The notes below the pieces were generated by a model. The model was not told the DNA's origin. It was given only the letters and a program-made list of their open reading frames with translations, and did not search any database. A stretch of DNA of 64,000 nt from Microvirga splendida (lineage in GTDB: Bacteria; Pseudomonadota; Alphaproteobacteria; Rhizobiales; Beijerinckiaceae), in contig NZ_JAELXT010000018.1 in the NCBI RefSeq assembly GCF_016427565.1, positions 1 through 64,000 of the forward strand, written 5' to 3'. Each line of letters begins with the position of its first letter. Position 1 is the stretch's first letter. Below are positions 8,673 through 18,135 of this stretch, in pieces. A program made the position numbers and the translations under genes.

Positions 8673-8933
8673 GTGCGTAGAACGAAGGCTGACCCTGTTG
8701 AAGGTGAACACCTGCTCTATTCGTTCCTGACTTCAGAACCGAACGGTGTGGTAGGGCCGCCTCACTCCATAGAGATGCCGGTGATCCTGACCACACACGA
8801 AGAATATGACGTCTGGCTTAATGCGCCCACTGAAGAGGCCCTGAGCCTCGAGGGGCCCCTTCCCGACGAGTTGCTGAAGAAAGTTGCTGAAGGCGAAAGG
8901 TCTGATAAGCGGCTTCAGACAATGGAAGCCTGA
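8673..8933 (+). pseudogene. Truncated SOS-response-associated peptidase (YedK/HMCES)
   Basis: These 86 codons correspond only to the C-terminal third of the SRAP family, whose full proteins are about 220-240 residues. Recognisable parts are LLYSFLTSEPNGVVGPPHS, EMPVILTTHEEYDVWLNAP and LPDELLKKVAEGE. The histidine of the conserved H-x-x-x-MPVIL motif is kept, but the N-terminal catalytic Cys2 and most of the DNA-binding cleft are missing, so it cannot protect abasic sites as intact HMCES/YedK does. The frame opens with a GTG without a clear ribosome-binding site. It is convergent with repB and followed by a terminator-like hairpin. Confidence 0.7.
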
Positions 8934-8946
8934 CAAGAAATGAGAA

Positions 8947-8972
8947 GGCCGAGGAGGCTGCTCGGCCCTTTT
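8947..8972 (+). terminator. Hairpin terminator between yedK remnant and repB
   Basis: A perfect 7-base-pair stem (GGCCGAG / CTCGGCC) with a 7-base loop is followed by CTTTT on the plus strand. It lies between two convergent genes, so it may stop transcription from both sides. Confidence 0.6.
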
Positions 8973-8976
8973 GGTC

Positions 8977-10104
8977 TTAATTGTTTTCAGCGCCCTGGAA
9001 CTCATTATAGAGTTGTTCCAGCCGGCTTGCGAGGAACTTGCCGAACTCGGGGGATACCTTACGATCAATAACGAGAGCGAACTTGTCGTCGGTCTCTAGG
9101 ATCTTCGCGAGCTTCACTCCATCGGGAGCGACCCAAGCTTCGGGCTTAGCTGAGGCTTCCTTTGTAACTAGAGCCCTGTAGGCTGCCTCGAAGATCGCAT
9201 CACTGTCGCGACCAGCGCTCTCTGCCCGTTCAATTGCAACGCGTACTTTCTCGACGTGCCGAGCTTTGATGAGCGCAGCGAGATCTTCCCACTTCCGACG
9301 TCCAATCTTCGGAGCAGGCCCGATGGCATCAATAATGTGAGCTGGGATTGCGTTTGCGACCGAGAGCATTTTGGAGAGCACCGCTTTGTCGACGCAAAGC
9401 GCTTGCATGATCACATCACGGCGGAACCCTCGCTCTTCAAGACGGAAGGCGAAGCGTGCCTTTTCGATGAAGCTCAGGTTCGTTCGTGCATTGTTTTCCT
9501 GTCCTTGAGCAACGACCAATTGCTCATCAGTGAGGTCACGGACCACGGCCCTAATCTTTGTGCCGAGTTCTTTGATTGCGCGCAGTCGGCGGTGTCCATA
9601 GGCGACCTGATACCGTCCTGTGCGTTCAGGGTGCGGGCGGACCAAGATGGGAACTTGCTGCCCTTCCGATCGGATGGCTGCGACGAGTTCCTTGTGGGCC
9701 TCCTCTGAGTACGCCATGCGGTCTGGGACGAACGAGGCATCGATATCGGCCGGATCCAGATCAACGATGGCCTGGCCGGCTCTTAGCTTCTCCTCAAGCT
9801 CTTCTACACGATCAGCTGAGTTAACCGCGGCCTTCATCGCTTTGAGCGGCGATGTCATAGGGGGTGAACTGAGGCTCGGCAGCGAGACCACTTCCTCGTT
9901 GTTCAGTCTGCTCGCAAGTGGGCGATCGGACGGCAAGCGACTAGCTAACGGCCGATCAGGTAGCGGACGCTCGCTTCCGATAGCCGCGGCCGCGTGGGCC
10001 TGCAGATCGCCCACTGGATTTGGCGCTGGTGCCCCGGTCGTACCCATGTTGTCGGCAGCGACGTCGGACGTGTCGGCGAAATTGATCAGGTTTTTGCGTC
10101 CCAT
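8977..10104 (-). CDS. repB: Plasmid partition protein RepB (ParB family)
   Basis: This 375-residue protein is the centromere-binding partner of RepA. It has a ParB/Spo0J nuclease-like N-terminal domain (VPILVRPHPERTGRYQVAYGHRRLRA, quoted in two parts: VPILVRPHPE and YQVAYGHRRLRA) followed by a helix-turn-helix region (ERGFRRDVIMQALCVDKA) and a C-terminal dimerisation part, as in repABC-type RepB. Residues ~45-70 contain a short tandem repeat of DRPLASRL. The ATG overlaps the last base of the repA stop (TAATG), so the pair is translationally coupled. In classical repABC operons repC follows directly; here the next feature is a convergent yedK remnant. Confidence 0.9.
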   Translation of the reverse strand: MGRKNLINFADTSDVAADNMGTTGAPAPNPVGDLQAHAAAAIGSERPLPDRPLASRLPSDRPLASRLNNEEVVSLPSLSSPPMTSPLKAMKAAVNSADRVEELEEKLRAGQAIVDLDPADIDASFVPDRMAYSEEAHKELVAAIRSEGQQVPILVRPHPERTGRYQVAYGHRRLRAIKELGTKIRAVVRDLTDEQLVVAQGQENNARTNLSFIEKARFAFRLEERGFRRDVIMQALCVDKAVLSKMLSVANAIPAHIIDAIGPAPKIGRRKWEDLAALIKARHVEKVRVAIERAESAGRDSDAIFEAAYRALVTKEASAKPEAWVAPDGVKLAKILETDDKFALVIDRKVSPEFGKFLASRLEQLYNEFQGAENN

Positions 10105-11312
10105 TACTGCCTCCCCCAGGCTTGGCGGATATGAGCTTCGATCTCACTGTTGACCAGATCCAAGGACTCCAGTGCCCTGTCGTAAGTCCCTTTGTTGAAC
10201 TTAGTCCGGTCAACTTCGTACAAAGTCTGCTTGGTCAGGCCTGAATCTGCGATGGCTGTGCTTTTTACCATCGTGTTTTGGAGAACCCGGTGGGCGAAGA
10301 GCGAGCGCATGAAGCCAACCATCTGGTTCTGAGGTCCATCGCTCGGCTCATAGCGGGTAATTAGGTACCTTAGCCAGTCGTAGTCTGGCTTGTGTTTACC
10401 AAGATGGGACATCACTTCGCCAACCATCCTGAGAAACTGGGACATAGACAGCACGTCCAACATTTGCGGATGCACCGTAACCAGCAGCGATGTGGCAGCA
10501 CAGAGGGCTGTCATGGTGAGGTAGCCCAAGTTGGGTGGGCAATCCATCACTACGACGTCATAAAGGTCGCTTACTGGTTCCAGGGCTTCCATGATTTGCA
10601 TGAAGAAGATCTGCGAGTTCCGGCCAGCGGGCGCCGTGGTCTCAAACTCCATAAGCTCGAGATTCCCTGGAATGAAGTGCAGACCAGGAAGGTATGTTGA
10701 CCGAATGATATTCTCGATGCGCGTCCGATGTTCGTCGAACCTGATCGCTCCGTAGAGGGTTTCGTTCTCACGGACGTCGAGTTCCGGCTGGTTGCCGAAA
10801 AGCGTTGACAGGCTAGCCTGCGGGTCGAGGTCTATTGCAAGGACACGATAGCCCTGCAGAGCAAGGTATTGGGCTAGGTGCGCAGTCGTTGTCGTCTTAG
10901 CACTGCCGCCCTTGAAGTTGATCACTGATATGATCTGAAGCTTCTCGCGTTCTGTTCGGTGTGGAACGTACCGACGATTGGATTTTGTCCCTTCAAGGAA
11001 CTCCCTTACTGCATTGATCTCCTCGATCGAGAAGGTCCGCCGGCCATTAGGCTGCATCTCGGGAAGAGGCGCTTTACCTTCTGCCGCGAGCTGACGAAGG
11101 TAACCTTCATGGATTTTGAGGAACTTCGCCGTCTCCGCTGATGTGAACCGACGGATCGCCTTTTTTGCGACTGGTGGGAAGATACGTTGGGTGTGCTCCT
11201 GGAGTTTCTTCGCAAGAAGCTCCGCGTCGATAAGGATCTGATCTTTGTTAGATGCCGTATCGAGAGCCCGTGAAGGGATCACCATTGGGGAGGTTTGCTG
11301 GAGTGCTGTCAT
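10104..11312 (-). CDS. repA: Plasmid partition ATPase RepA (ParA family)
   Basis: The 402-residue product has an N-terminal MerR-like DNA-binding segment (FTSAETAKFLKIHEGYLRQL) and a ParA ATPase domain with the deviant Walker A NFKGGSAKTTTTAHLA, Walker A' AIDLDPQASL and Walker B VVVMDCPPNLG. RepA proteins of repABC plasmids drive segregation together with RepB bound at parS and repress their own operon. I chose the ATG at 11312 because AAGGAA lies about 7 bases upstream; the frame is open for 37 further codons. Two identical parS-like palindromes lie upstream, an arrangement that fits partition and autoregulation. Confidence 0.92.
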   Translation of the reverse strand: MTALQQTSPMVIPSRALDTASNKDQILIDAELLAKKLQEHTQRIFPPVAKKAIRRFTSAETAKFLKIHEGYLRQLAAEGKAPLPEMQPNGRRTFSIEEINAVREFLEGTKSNRRYVPHRTEREKLQIISVINFKGGSAKTTTTAHLAQYLALQGYRVLAIDLDPQASLSTLFGNQPELDVRENETLYGAIRFDEHRTRIENIIRSTYLPGLHFIPGNLELMEFETTAPAGRNSQIFFMQIMEALEPVSDLYDVVVMDCPPNLGYLTMTALCAATSLLVTVHPQMLDVLSMSQFLRMVGEVMSHLGKHKPDYDWLRYLITRYEPSDGPQNQMVGFMRSLFAHRVLQNTMVKSTAIADSGLTKQTLYEVDRTKFNKGTYDRALESLDLVNSEIEAHIRQAWGRQ

Positions 11313-11587
11313 GTAAGGTTCCTTGCGTTTCCGCGCGGAATTGGGCCTAGATCGGTAAATCTGCGCTGATCCAGTACGCCTCCTTGCCGTTAAGAACGGG
11401 TTAACAGGCTGCAAAAAGTACACTTTGGACCCAAAATGCGTGTGCTGGAGTGGGCCAAGGCAGTGGAGCTACCTACTGGGAGGGCTAACTTCCTGCCTGG
11501 GAGGTAGGCTCTGAAGGAAGCAGAGACTGGCAGCCAAACACGCTGAGCCGAATCGGAGGTTTTGGTCGCAGACCCTCTGGAGTATTT

Positions 11588-11603
11588 GTTGACCGCGGAC
11601 AAC
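11588..11603. promoter_or_regulatory. parS: parS site 1
   Basis: The 16-base sequence GTTGACCGCGGACAAC matches the repABC parS consensus GTTNNCNGCNGNNAAC at every fixed position. It should be the RepB-binding centromere. Confidence 0.85.
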
Positions 11604-11655
11604 TCATCACCGTGGGCCTGGTTACAGATGGTTCACAGTCCCCTGCCCCGAAACG

Positions 11656-11671
11656 GTTGACCGCGGACAAC
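11656..11671. promoter_or_regulatory. parS: parS site 2
   Basis: A second copy identical to site 1 begins 68 bases further on. Two identical copies upstream of repA make chance improbable and support a functional centromere. Confidence 0.85.
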
Positions 11672-11699
11672 TTATCCAGGGAGTGGCTCTTACTGAGGC

Positions 11700-12872
11700 C
11701 TAAAGGACGATCCTGACAGACATACTATGGGCATGGTCCTGCTCGTCGTTGTACCCGGCGGCCCGTTGGTGGGACTTGTGAGCAGATTGACGCATAGCAT
11801 CCATAAGCGGGATCCCATCCCGTTCGGCCTGGGTCATAAAGCCGGAGCGCAGCCCGTGGGCACTGAATTCTGCTGGGTCCAGCCCAGCCATCCGGCAGCG
11901 CTTCTTAAGGATGAGATTGACCAATCGCGGGGTCAGCTGGTTCGTCGCGATAGAGCCATCCTTTCGGATTTCCCGGAAGATCGGGCCCGATGTGATCTCC
12001 GCAAAATGCATCCAGTCATGGAGGGCTACCGCAACGCGGCCTGCGGCGAACACGAAAGCCCCCTGCCCTGCGGTGGTCGTTTTCGTTCGCCCCAGTGCAA
12101 TGCGAATGCAGGGTACGGTTGGAGACGCTGGATCGGTTGGTCGGAGCTTGACGGATCAACCACCCTGATTTGGGAGTGCCTCAGCGTCGCAACCTCGCTG
12201 CGGCGCCGCCCCCCGGCCGCGAAAGCGACCAGCAGAATTGCCCGGTCGCGGATGTCGATTGCCATCGCTCCGCCGCAGGAAGCAAGGAGCCGCTCGAGAA
12301 CTTCTCGGGTAACGGGCTTGCGGCTCTTGCGCTGGGGTTCGCGACTTTAGGCCTTCATCGCCAGACGAACGGCCTTCTTAATGCCGGGGTGGTCAAACGG
12401 GGTGTCAATGCCTTTCTATTGATGAATGGTCGACCAGTTGGACAGCCGTGGGGATAGGGTCTTGGGCGTGTGTGGTCCGTTGACTTTCAGGATCTTGCGC
12501 TGCCTGAGCTCCTCAATCACGTCATTGGGCATGCCGTGGGCGGGATCAATGGCTTTCTGGTCCGGATCCCACAGGCGGTGGGCAATGAACTTCAGGACGA
12601 GCGAGGGATCGACGGGCCACAGAAGCGGTCCTGCGGTCGCAGCACGGCACCAGGCTTCGAGGTAGGCGAGTTCAGAGGCGATGGGCGCGCAGCGTGTTGG
12701 TGCCCATCCTGGTATCAGCAAGATGCTTCAGGGTAGCGACATCGGCGTCGGTCAGCACCTCGGCACAGCGATCAGCCGCCGCGATTGGAAGGACGGCCGC
12801 CAAAGCGTCGAGTTGTCTTGCCCGATTGAGCTGTTTTGCCGGACTCGCCAACGCTCTTTGTCCCATCATCAT
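11700..12872 (-). pseudogene. Broken tyrosine-type integrase
   Basis: The minus strand encodes, in changing frames, consecutive pieces of one site-specific tyrosine recombinase. The N-terminal core-binding domain is in two frames (LTDADVATLKHLAD near 12700; ELAYLEAWCRAATAGP near 12650). A linker at 12360-12270 includes an in-frame stop before PVTREVLERLLASC. The catalytic domain has DRAILLVAFAAGGRRRSEV with the first Arg, and HGLRSGFMTQA near 11860 with the His-x-x-Arg motif. At least three frameshifts and one nonsense codon separate the pieces, and part of the middle is missing, so no active enzyme can be made. It lies next to the parS region. Confidence 0.85.
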
Positions 12873-13033
12873 GCAGTGCTGTCTTCGGATCTGCCCTGGC
12901 CAGACTGTGGTCGAGCCCTTCTGATGTGTGAACTGTGACTGAGCAGTTCAAGGAGATCCGATCGATCCAGCGTCGCGCTCCTGCTGCATTCCCGTGGTCT
13001 GTGCCGCCCCGGCAGATAGGGAAGGAACGCCGC

Positions 13034-13981
13034 GTGAGCTGGATTACCGATGTCGCGCCAAAGATCAAAACCCTGTTCAAGCGAGATGCGCCTGACAGCC
13101 TTTGGATCAAGTGCCCGGATTCCGGGCAAGTGGTATTTCAAAAGGACGTTGAGGCCAACCAGTGGGTGATTCCAGGCTCTGGTCACCACATGCGCCTGTC
13201 GGCGACCCAGCGCCTGATGCTGACCTTCGACGAGGGTCAATGGACGGACGTACCCGTCCCAGAGGTGGACTCCGACCCGCTCAAGTTCCGGGACACCAAA
13301 CGCTACTCCGACCGGCTGAAAGAGGCCCGGACGAAAACCGGATTGCCGGATGCGATCAAAGTGGGCATGGGAACCGTCGAAGGCCTGCCGATGACCGTGG
13401 CTGCCCACGACCCCGATTTCATCGGCGGCTCGCTTGGGGTGGCTGCCGGGGAGGCGTTCATCAGGGGCGCCGAAACGGCGATCGAGCGAGCCACGCCCTA
13501 TGTGGCGTTCACCGCCTCGGGCGGGGCCCGGATGCAGGAGGGCATCCTGTCCCTCATGCAGATGGCGCGCACTACGGTTCTGATCCAGCGGCTGCGCGAG
13601 AGAAAGCTACCTTATATCGTCGTTCTCACCAATCCGACCACGGGCGGGGTGACTGCCTCCTATGCGATGCTGGGTGATGTCCATATGGCCGAGCCAGGAG
13701 CCCTGATCGGTTTCGCCGGTCCTCGGGTGATCGAGCAGACAATCCGCGAGCACTTGCCCGACGGGTTCCAGAGGGCCGAATTCCTGAAGGAACACGGCAT
13801 GGTCGACATGGTGGTCCACCGCCATGACCTGCGCTCGACACTGGCGCGCCTGTGCCGCCTTCTTATGCGACTGCCTGCTCATGGGGTCGAGATGACACCC
13901 GATACCATGGTGGATAATGGGTCGGATCTTCATGAAGCTGACCGACCGGCGCCTTCCGCTGAACAGAGCAACCCTTTGTAG
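13034..13981 (+). CDS. accD: Acetyl-CoA carboxylase carboxyltransferase subunit beta
   Basis: AccD with AccA transfers the carboxyl group from biotin to acetyl-CoA to form malonyl-CoA, the first step of fatty acid synthesis. Family marks are [61 protein letters not shown] and [16 protein letters not shown]. The start is the GTG at 13034 (AAGGAA 6 bases before it), giving a 315-residue protein that begins [14 protein letters not shown] as in homologues. Three of the four zinc-ribbon cysteines of E. coli AccD are replaced ([12 protein letters not shown]); from memory this is normal in Rhizobiales. Its seat among recombinases suggests a mobile second copy; accA, accB and accC are absent from the window. 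Confidence 0.9.
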   Translation: MSWITDVAPKIKTLFKRDAPDSLWIKCPDSGQVVFQKDVEANQWVIPGSGHHMRLSATQRLMLTFDEGQWTDVPVPEVDSDPLKFRDTKRYSDRLKEARTKTGLPDAIKVGMGTVEGLPMTVAAHDPDFIGGSLGVAAGEAFIRGAETAIERATPYVAFTASGGARMQEGILSLMQMARTTVLIQRLRERKLPYIVVLTNPTTGGVTASYAMLGDVHMAEPGALIGFAGPRVIEQTIREHLPDGFQRAEFLKEHGMVDMVVHRHDLRSTLARLCRLLMRLPAHGVEMTPDTMVDNGSDLHEADRPAPSAEQSNPL

Positions 13982-14090
13982 GGTGAGGGGCCATTCTCTC
14001 GCGAAACCATCAGGACCGTCACCGTTTGGTTGAAGGACAAAGGCGTGGCGGCCAGTATGGTTAACGAGAGGAAAACAGGCTGGAGGTGGC

Positions 14091-14471
14091 ATGGCGCGAA
14101 ACCCGGTTCGCGATGAGCGACAAGGGGACCTGTTCGGGGAACCTCCGCCACGTGCCAAACCAGTCCGCCGGACCTCCCCACCGAGGCCGGTGCGTGAGGA
14201 GACCTGGGCGTCGGAGCCAGTGTCATTGGGCACGCTCGGGGCGAAGGCAACAAGACCCGAGATCGACGAACTCCTGGATGGCATGCCGGATCAGGAACTG
14301 GCCTATCTCGCGGTAGAGGCGACGCGGCTCGTGAAGCGCAGGCTCGTCCGAGGGCAGGGGAGGGGGCTCCGGCCAAAAGGCGCCGGCAGAGGCAAGTCGC
14401 CTCTTGATGATGCCCTCGTTCGGATTGGCGGCGAGCTGATGGAGTTTGAGGACCCGGGCGAGACGTGGTGA
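14091..14471 (+). CDS. Conserved hypothetical protein (126 aa)
   Basis: A small, soluble, basic protein beginning MARNPVRDERQGDLFG, with a disordered Pro/Arg-rich N-terminal half and a helical C-terminal half (RPEIDELLDGMPDQELAYLA, then a KRRLVRGQGRGLRPKG segment). GGAGGTGG immediately upstream is a strong ribosome-binding site, which supports a real gene. It follows accD on the same strand with a 109-base gap and may share its transcript. I know no function; short conserved proteins of this look occur in Methylobacteriaceae. Confidence 0.6.
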   Translation: MARNPVRDERQGDLFGEPPPRAKPVRRTSPPRPVREETWASEPVSLGTLGAKATRPEIDELLDGMPDQELAYLAVEATRLVKRRLVRGQGRGLRPKGAGRGKSPLDDALVRIGGELMEFEDPGETW

Positions 14472-14767
14472 GCGAACGGGAGCAGGTAGCATCCTTAAGC
14501 GGCATGGGTCGGCGAGTAGTGCGATATTGGGAAGCCTCGCCGCCAACCCGTAGAAGTTCACGAGGGGCAGGGCAGGGCGCTCGAAGCTCTGGTGAAATGG
14601 CTCCGGCGGAAGCCCCGCCGCGGCTATGGAATTCGAGGCTTGTAGGTCAATTTGATCTCCCGGCGACCTGCCCACGACCTGTTGGCAGGTCATCATGATC
14701 TACCAAGGGTGGCACAAGCTATCCAAGTGTCACACTTCGAACGCAAGATCTGGTGACAGCGCCAAAA

Positions 14768-15676
14768 TCACTGGATGTCAGGGACTGCGAGGCCAGTCTT
14801 GCGAGCCCGGTCGAGTTGGAATTTGACCGAGCTAGCCTTCCATTCTCTCCCGCCTCGTGGTGTCCGCTCTCGCATTCCCTCGAGCTGAGCGCCAATCTCA
14901 CGCAGGGTGAGGTTCGGGTTAGAGATCGCAATGCCGGCAATCAGGGTCATGATGCGATCGTCCGGCGGCCGTCTTCCGGCTTTCCGTAACAACTCCGGTT
15001 CAGCCATCCGCTCGGCAACCAATCGCTTGATCGCCCTCCGGAGGCTTTGATCCGTCCACCGCTGGCCTCGTGCATTCAGCACCTGCACGACATCTCGCCA
15101 GCTATGGTCCGGCCGCATCTGACGGACGACGGGAAGGAAAGAGTCGGCCGCTGTCAAAAGGTCGCCCATATAGACGCGGTCGCGGGCGAGGGCGGTCTTG
15201 CGGATTGCCTCCGGCCGCCCCTCACGCAATCCGGGGTTCCCCGGCCGCTTGCCCTTGGCCAATGCCGCCTTCATGCCAGCCTTCGTGCGCTCCGAGATCA
15301 GCGATCGCTCCAGCTGAGCGACGGCGCCCAGGACCTGCAGAGAGAACATGCCTTGCGGGGTCGACGTGTCGATCGGATCCCTGAGGGATTTGAAATGGGC
15401 ACCTTTCTCCTCAAGCGTCTCGATCACCTCGAGCAGATGGCTGACCGACCGGGCCAAACGATCGAGCCGAACGACCACGAGGACTTCGCCCTCCGAGATC
15501 TCTCGGATGAGCCGGGAGAGGACTGGCCGAGTTCGAGAGGCGCCGGATCCGTGTTCCTGATGGATGAGCGCGCAGCCGGCAGCCTTGAGCTCGTCGAGCT
15601 GAGCGTCTGTTGCCTGCTCCTCGGTTGAGACGCGGGCGTAACCGATCAGGCGTTGCCGAGTAGGGGAGGGAGCCAT
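14768..15676 (-). CDS. Serine recombinase (resolvase/invertase family)
   Basis: This 302-residue resolvase starts with the catalytic strand IGYARVSTEEQATDAQ (nucleophilic Ser), followed by the conserved VVVRLDRLARS and a long regulatory helix (AQLERSLISERTKAGMKAAL). The C-terminal 110 residues are longer than in Tn3 resolvases and include a second helix-turn-helix-like region (NLTLREIGAQLEGMRE). It would cut and rejoin DNA at a res or inversion site, typically resolving plasmid multimers or cointegrates. It faces away from accD and lies ~700 bases from the large serine recombinase. No clear res site was identified in the 400 bases upstream. Confidence 0.85.
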   Translation of the reverse strand: MAPSPTRQRLIGYARVSTEEQATDAQLDELKAAGCALIHQEHGSGASRTRPVLSRLIREISEGEVLVVVRLDRLARSVSHLLEVIETLEEKGAHFKSLRDPIDTSTPQGMFSLQVLGAVAQLERSLISERTKAGMKAALAKGKRPGNPGLREGRPEAIRKTALARDRVYMGDLLTAADSFLPVVRQMRPDHSWRDVVQVLNARGQRWTDQSLRRAIKRLVAERMAEPELLRKAGRRPPDDRIMTLIAGIAISNPNLTLREIGAQLEGMRERTPRGGREWKASSVKFQLDRARKTGLAVPDIQ

Positions 15677-16398
15677 GTGTCAATTTCTGATGAGATTTCG
15701 GCTCTTTGTACATACTTTGCGATCATCGGAAAAGGATCGTTTGAAGACGTTTTTCAAGTCATTCTGTTAACTAGCTGGCGAAGGCAGGGCTTTCCTACAG
15801 CCAGCGAAAGTGCTTTGGAAACAAAGGCTTTAGCGGCTCGGCTGGAGCCGAAAGGCCTAAATAGATGCCCGTGATCTGATTTCTGATGAAGCCGCTCACG
15901 ATGCAGCCAAGCGATGTGGCGTTTATCCGACCATCAGACCGTAGCCATTCCTTAAATACCTTCCTGCGCTGTATTTAGGCCCAAGGACATCATAGGCTTA
16001 GCAATAGGAAGAAGCGTGACTTTGGGAAAGGCCAGGTTCGGAAACCTTAAGTGAGTGAGGACTTGCTGGAATCCATGCTGCTTCTGCTACGATGATCAGA
16101 GGAGGGCAGGTCAGGAGCTAAAAGCGGACTTTCTCACGTCCAAGCTGAAGGGCAGTCCGTGACCGAGGCCGTTCTCTAATTCCGGGTCTGGGGTCAAGCT
16201 CTCTGTGAGCATCCTTGCCGGGTCCAGGGTTCTCTCCGCGGTAAGGACAGGCCTTCCGCATGATGGCGTCAGATGACGCTGGCGGATCAATGTGTGAAGC
16301 GCGCTTGGCCCAGAAGAGCGTCGCAAAGCCTGGGGCGATCTCACCAACGCCAACGTCCCGGCAGGGACCTTGCTTCCCGCGGGTTGGCGGGAAACGGG
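15677..16398. other. Intergenic region between two serine recombinases
   Basis: I see no gene in these ~720 bases; the open frames have no family resemblance. The segment next to 15677 carries the resolvase promoter and possibly its recombination site; direct evidence for either was not found. Confidence 0.4.
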
Positions 16399-18135
16399 TT
16401 AAACTTTCATGCTGCTTGTTGGGCGGCCTCCTGTGATGACCAGTGGAAGTCCGTGCCATCCATCCACATCCGGTGCAGAATGACGACGTGCAGGACAATG
16501 GTGCAAAGTTCGGCGTGCCTTGGGTGGGCCTGAGAAGCCAGGATCGACCCGGAAGATCACCCGAACAACATCATCGGCCACCTCGATGCGCTTGACGAGG
16601 GTACAGATAATGTCGCGCTTCGTCGCCCAATCCGCACCCGCGAGCCGATCGTGCACCATCGTGGCAAACAGGTCGAGTTTGCCAATGACGAGGTGCAGCG
16701 AGCGGACTTGCTCATCGGCTTCCTGTTGAGCCTGGGCTTCAGCTTCAAGCCGGGCTGTCCGGCGGCGCAACTCGGCCAGGCGCGGCTCGAACTCAGGCTT
16801 CTCGATCAAGCCCTCCATGTAGCTGTCGATCAGCCGCTCGATGGCACGGCGCGCCTTCGCCAGCTGACGGCCGAGAGCATCCAGTTCGAGTTGGTGCGGC
16901 GTGGCCTGCACCGCGTCCAGGCGGCGCTGATACTCTTCGATCACCCGCGTCGGGTTGTCGAGCAGCCGGCAGACCTCGCTCCAGACGGCCTCATCGAGCC
17001 GATCGACCGCAACCAGGCGGGCGTCGCATCGCCGCTCCCCGTGGAACCGGGTGCGGTCAGTGCCGCAACAGCGATAGTACCGCCATGGTCCATAGGGGTG
17101 ATACCCGGTGAACCCATAGCCACACTTCTCGCAGACGAGCAGACCCCGCAGCAGATACTGAACGCCTGAAAGCCGCTCACGATTGCGCTTTCGGTTGTCC
17201 TCCAACCGCTCTGCGACACTCGCAAAGAGGTCCTCGTCCACAAGGGCGGGCACCGCGATGCTGATGTGCCGCTCGGCCGCGGCTGGCACTTGTCGATAGG
17301 GCTTGCGCGGCATGCCGTCGTGGCCGCGCGGTGGATGAAGCGGCGCCTGCCATGGCACACACTGGCGGCGACCATAAACCGCTTGACCTGCATAGGCCGG
17401 GTTGCGCAGCATGGTGTGGACCACGGTCCGGCTCCAGTGCGGTTGACCGGTCGGGCTTGGAATCCCGCTGTCGCGCAGGCGCCGGCAAACCTCGGCCAAC
17501 GTCAGTCGCTCGTGCCCGACCCAGGTGAAGATCTGGCGCACAATCCGGGCCGCCGCCTCGTCAATCTCGTAGCGCGCAGCTCCTCCCCCGGCCTCGCGCG
17601 TGATGTAGCGGTAGCCGAAGGGCGCGCGGGACAGGACACTGACGGCACCGGCTTGAGCGCGATGGCGCTTGCCGCGCCGGCTGCGCTCCAGCACTTTGGC
17701 TCTCTCGTACTCGGCGAACATGCCCTGCAGCTGCAGCAGCAAACTGTCCTCGGGCGTGGTCCCGATCGGGCGATTGAGGAAGACCACTTGCGTGTCGGCA
17801 TGGGTGAACTCCTCGATTAACAGAACCTGGTGCGCGTAGCTGCGCGCGAGACGATCCGGGGACTGGATATAGACGAGATCAATCGCCGACAGCGCCACGA
17901 GGTCGCGCAGACGCTCCAGGGCCGGACGGATCAGGCTGGCGCCGCTGTGGCCATTGTCGATGAACCGCAGATCCTCTCGGACGCAGTGGCCGTCCTGCTC
18001 TGCTCGGGTGGTCAGCTCCGCCAGTTGGCTGTCGATGGTGTGCTGCTCAGCCTGCTGGTCGGAGGAGACGCGGGCGTAGAGGGCGACCTGCAGGGTCTGT
18101 GGGGCCGAGACGGCTCTCAGGTGCGGGGTTCTCAT
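16399..18135 (-). CDS. Large serine recombinase
   Basis: The 578-residue protein has the order typical of large serine integrases. A resolvase domain comes first (ALYARVSSDQQAEQHTIDSQ, catalytic Ser in ARVSS; IQSPDRLARS), then a recombinase domain (APFGYRYI, TVVHTMLRNPAYAGQAVYGR), a zinc beta-ribbon (LLVCEKCGYGF with a second cysteine cluster YYRCCGT and ERRC) and a coiled coil (residues ~440-510). Such enzymes integrate and excise mobile elements. GAGGGAG about 8 bases before the ATG supports the start. The last ~35 residues after VIFRVDPGF do not look like the family tail, so the original stop may have been lost. It overlaps a small upstream ORF. Confidence 0.88.
   Translation of the reverse strand: MRTPHLRAVSAPQTLQVALYARVSSDQQAEQHTIDSQLAELTTRAEQDGHCVREDLRFIDNGHSGASLIRPALERLRDLVALSAIDLVYIQSPDRLARSYAHQVLLIEEFTHADTQVVFLNRPIGTTPEDSLLLQLQGMFAEYERAKVLERSRRGKRHRAQAGAVSVLSRAPFGYRYITREAGGGAARYEIDEAAARIVRQIFTWVGHERLTLAEVCRRLRDSGIPSPTGQPHWSRTVVHTMLRNPAYAGQAVYGRRQCVPWQAPLHPPRGHDGMPRKPYRQVPAAAERHISIAVPALVDEDLFASVAERLEDNRKRNRERLSGVQYLLRGLLVCEKCGYGFTGYHPYGPWRYYRCCGTDRTRFHGERRCDARLVAVDRLDEAVWSEVCRLLDNPTRVIEEYQRRLDAVQATPHQLELDALGRQLAKARRAIERLIDSYMEGLIEKPEFEPRLAELRRRTARLEAEAQAQQEADEQVRSLHLVIGKLDLFATMVHDRLAGADWATKRDIICTLVKRIEVADDVVRVIFRVDPGFSGPPKARRTLHHCPARRHSAPDVDGWHGLPLVITGGRPTSSMKV

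Larger units (their letters stand above)
11313..11699. promoter_or_regulatory. repA upstream control region
   Basis: No gene is seen in these 387 bases. They lie in front of repA and hold two parS-like sites. A partly repeated CTGGGAGG motif occurs near 11467-11510 and may be a further binding site. The repAB promoter must lie here, but I cannot point to boxes with confidence. Confidence 0.5.

Noticed and set aside
9795-9815. A possible third parS near GATCAGCTGAGTTAAC inside repB
   Set aside because: It does not match the fixed positions of the consensus.
13075-13190. Loss of zinc-ribbon cysteines in AccD as sign of a damaged protein
   Set aside because: From memory the same replacement is normal in rhizobial AccD, so it is not decay.
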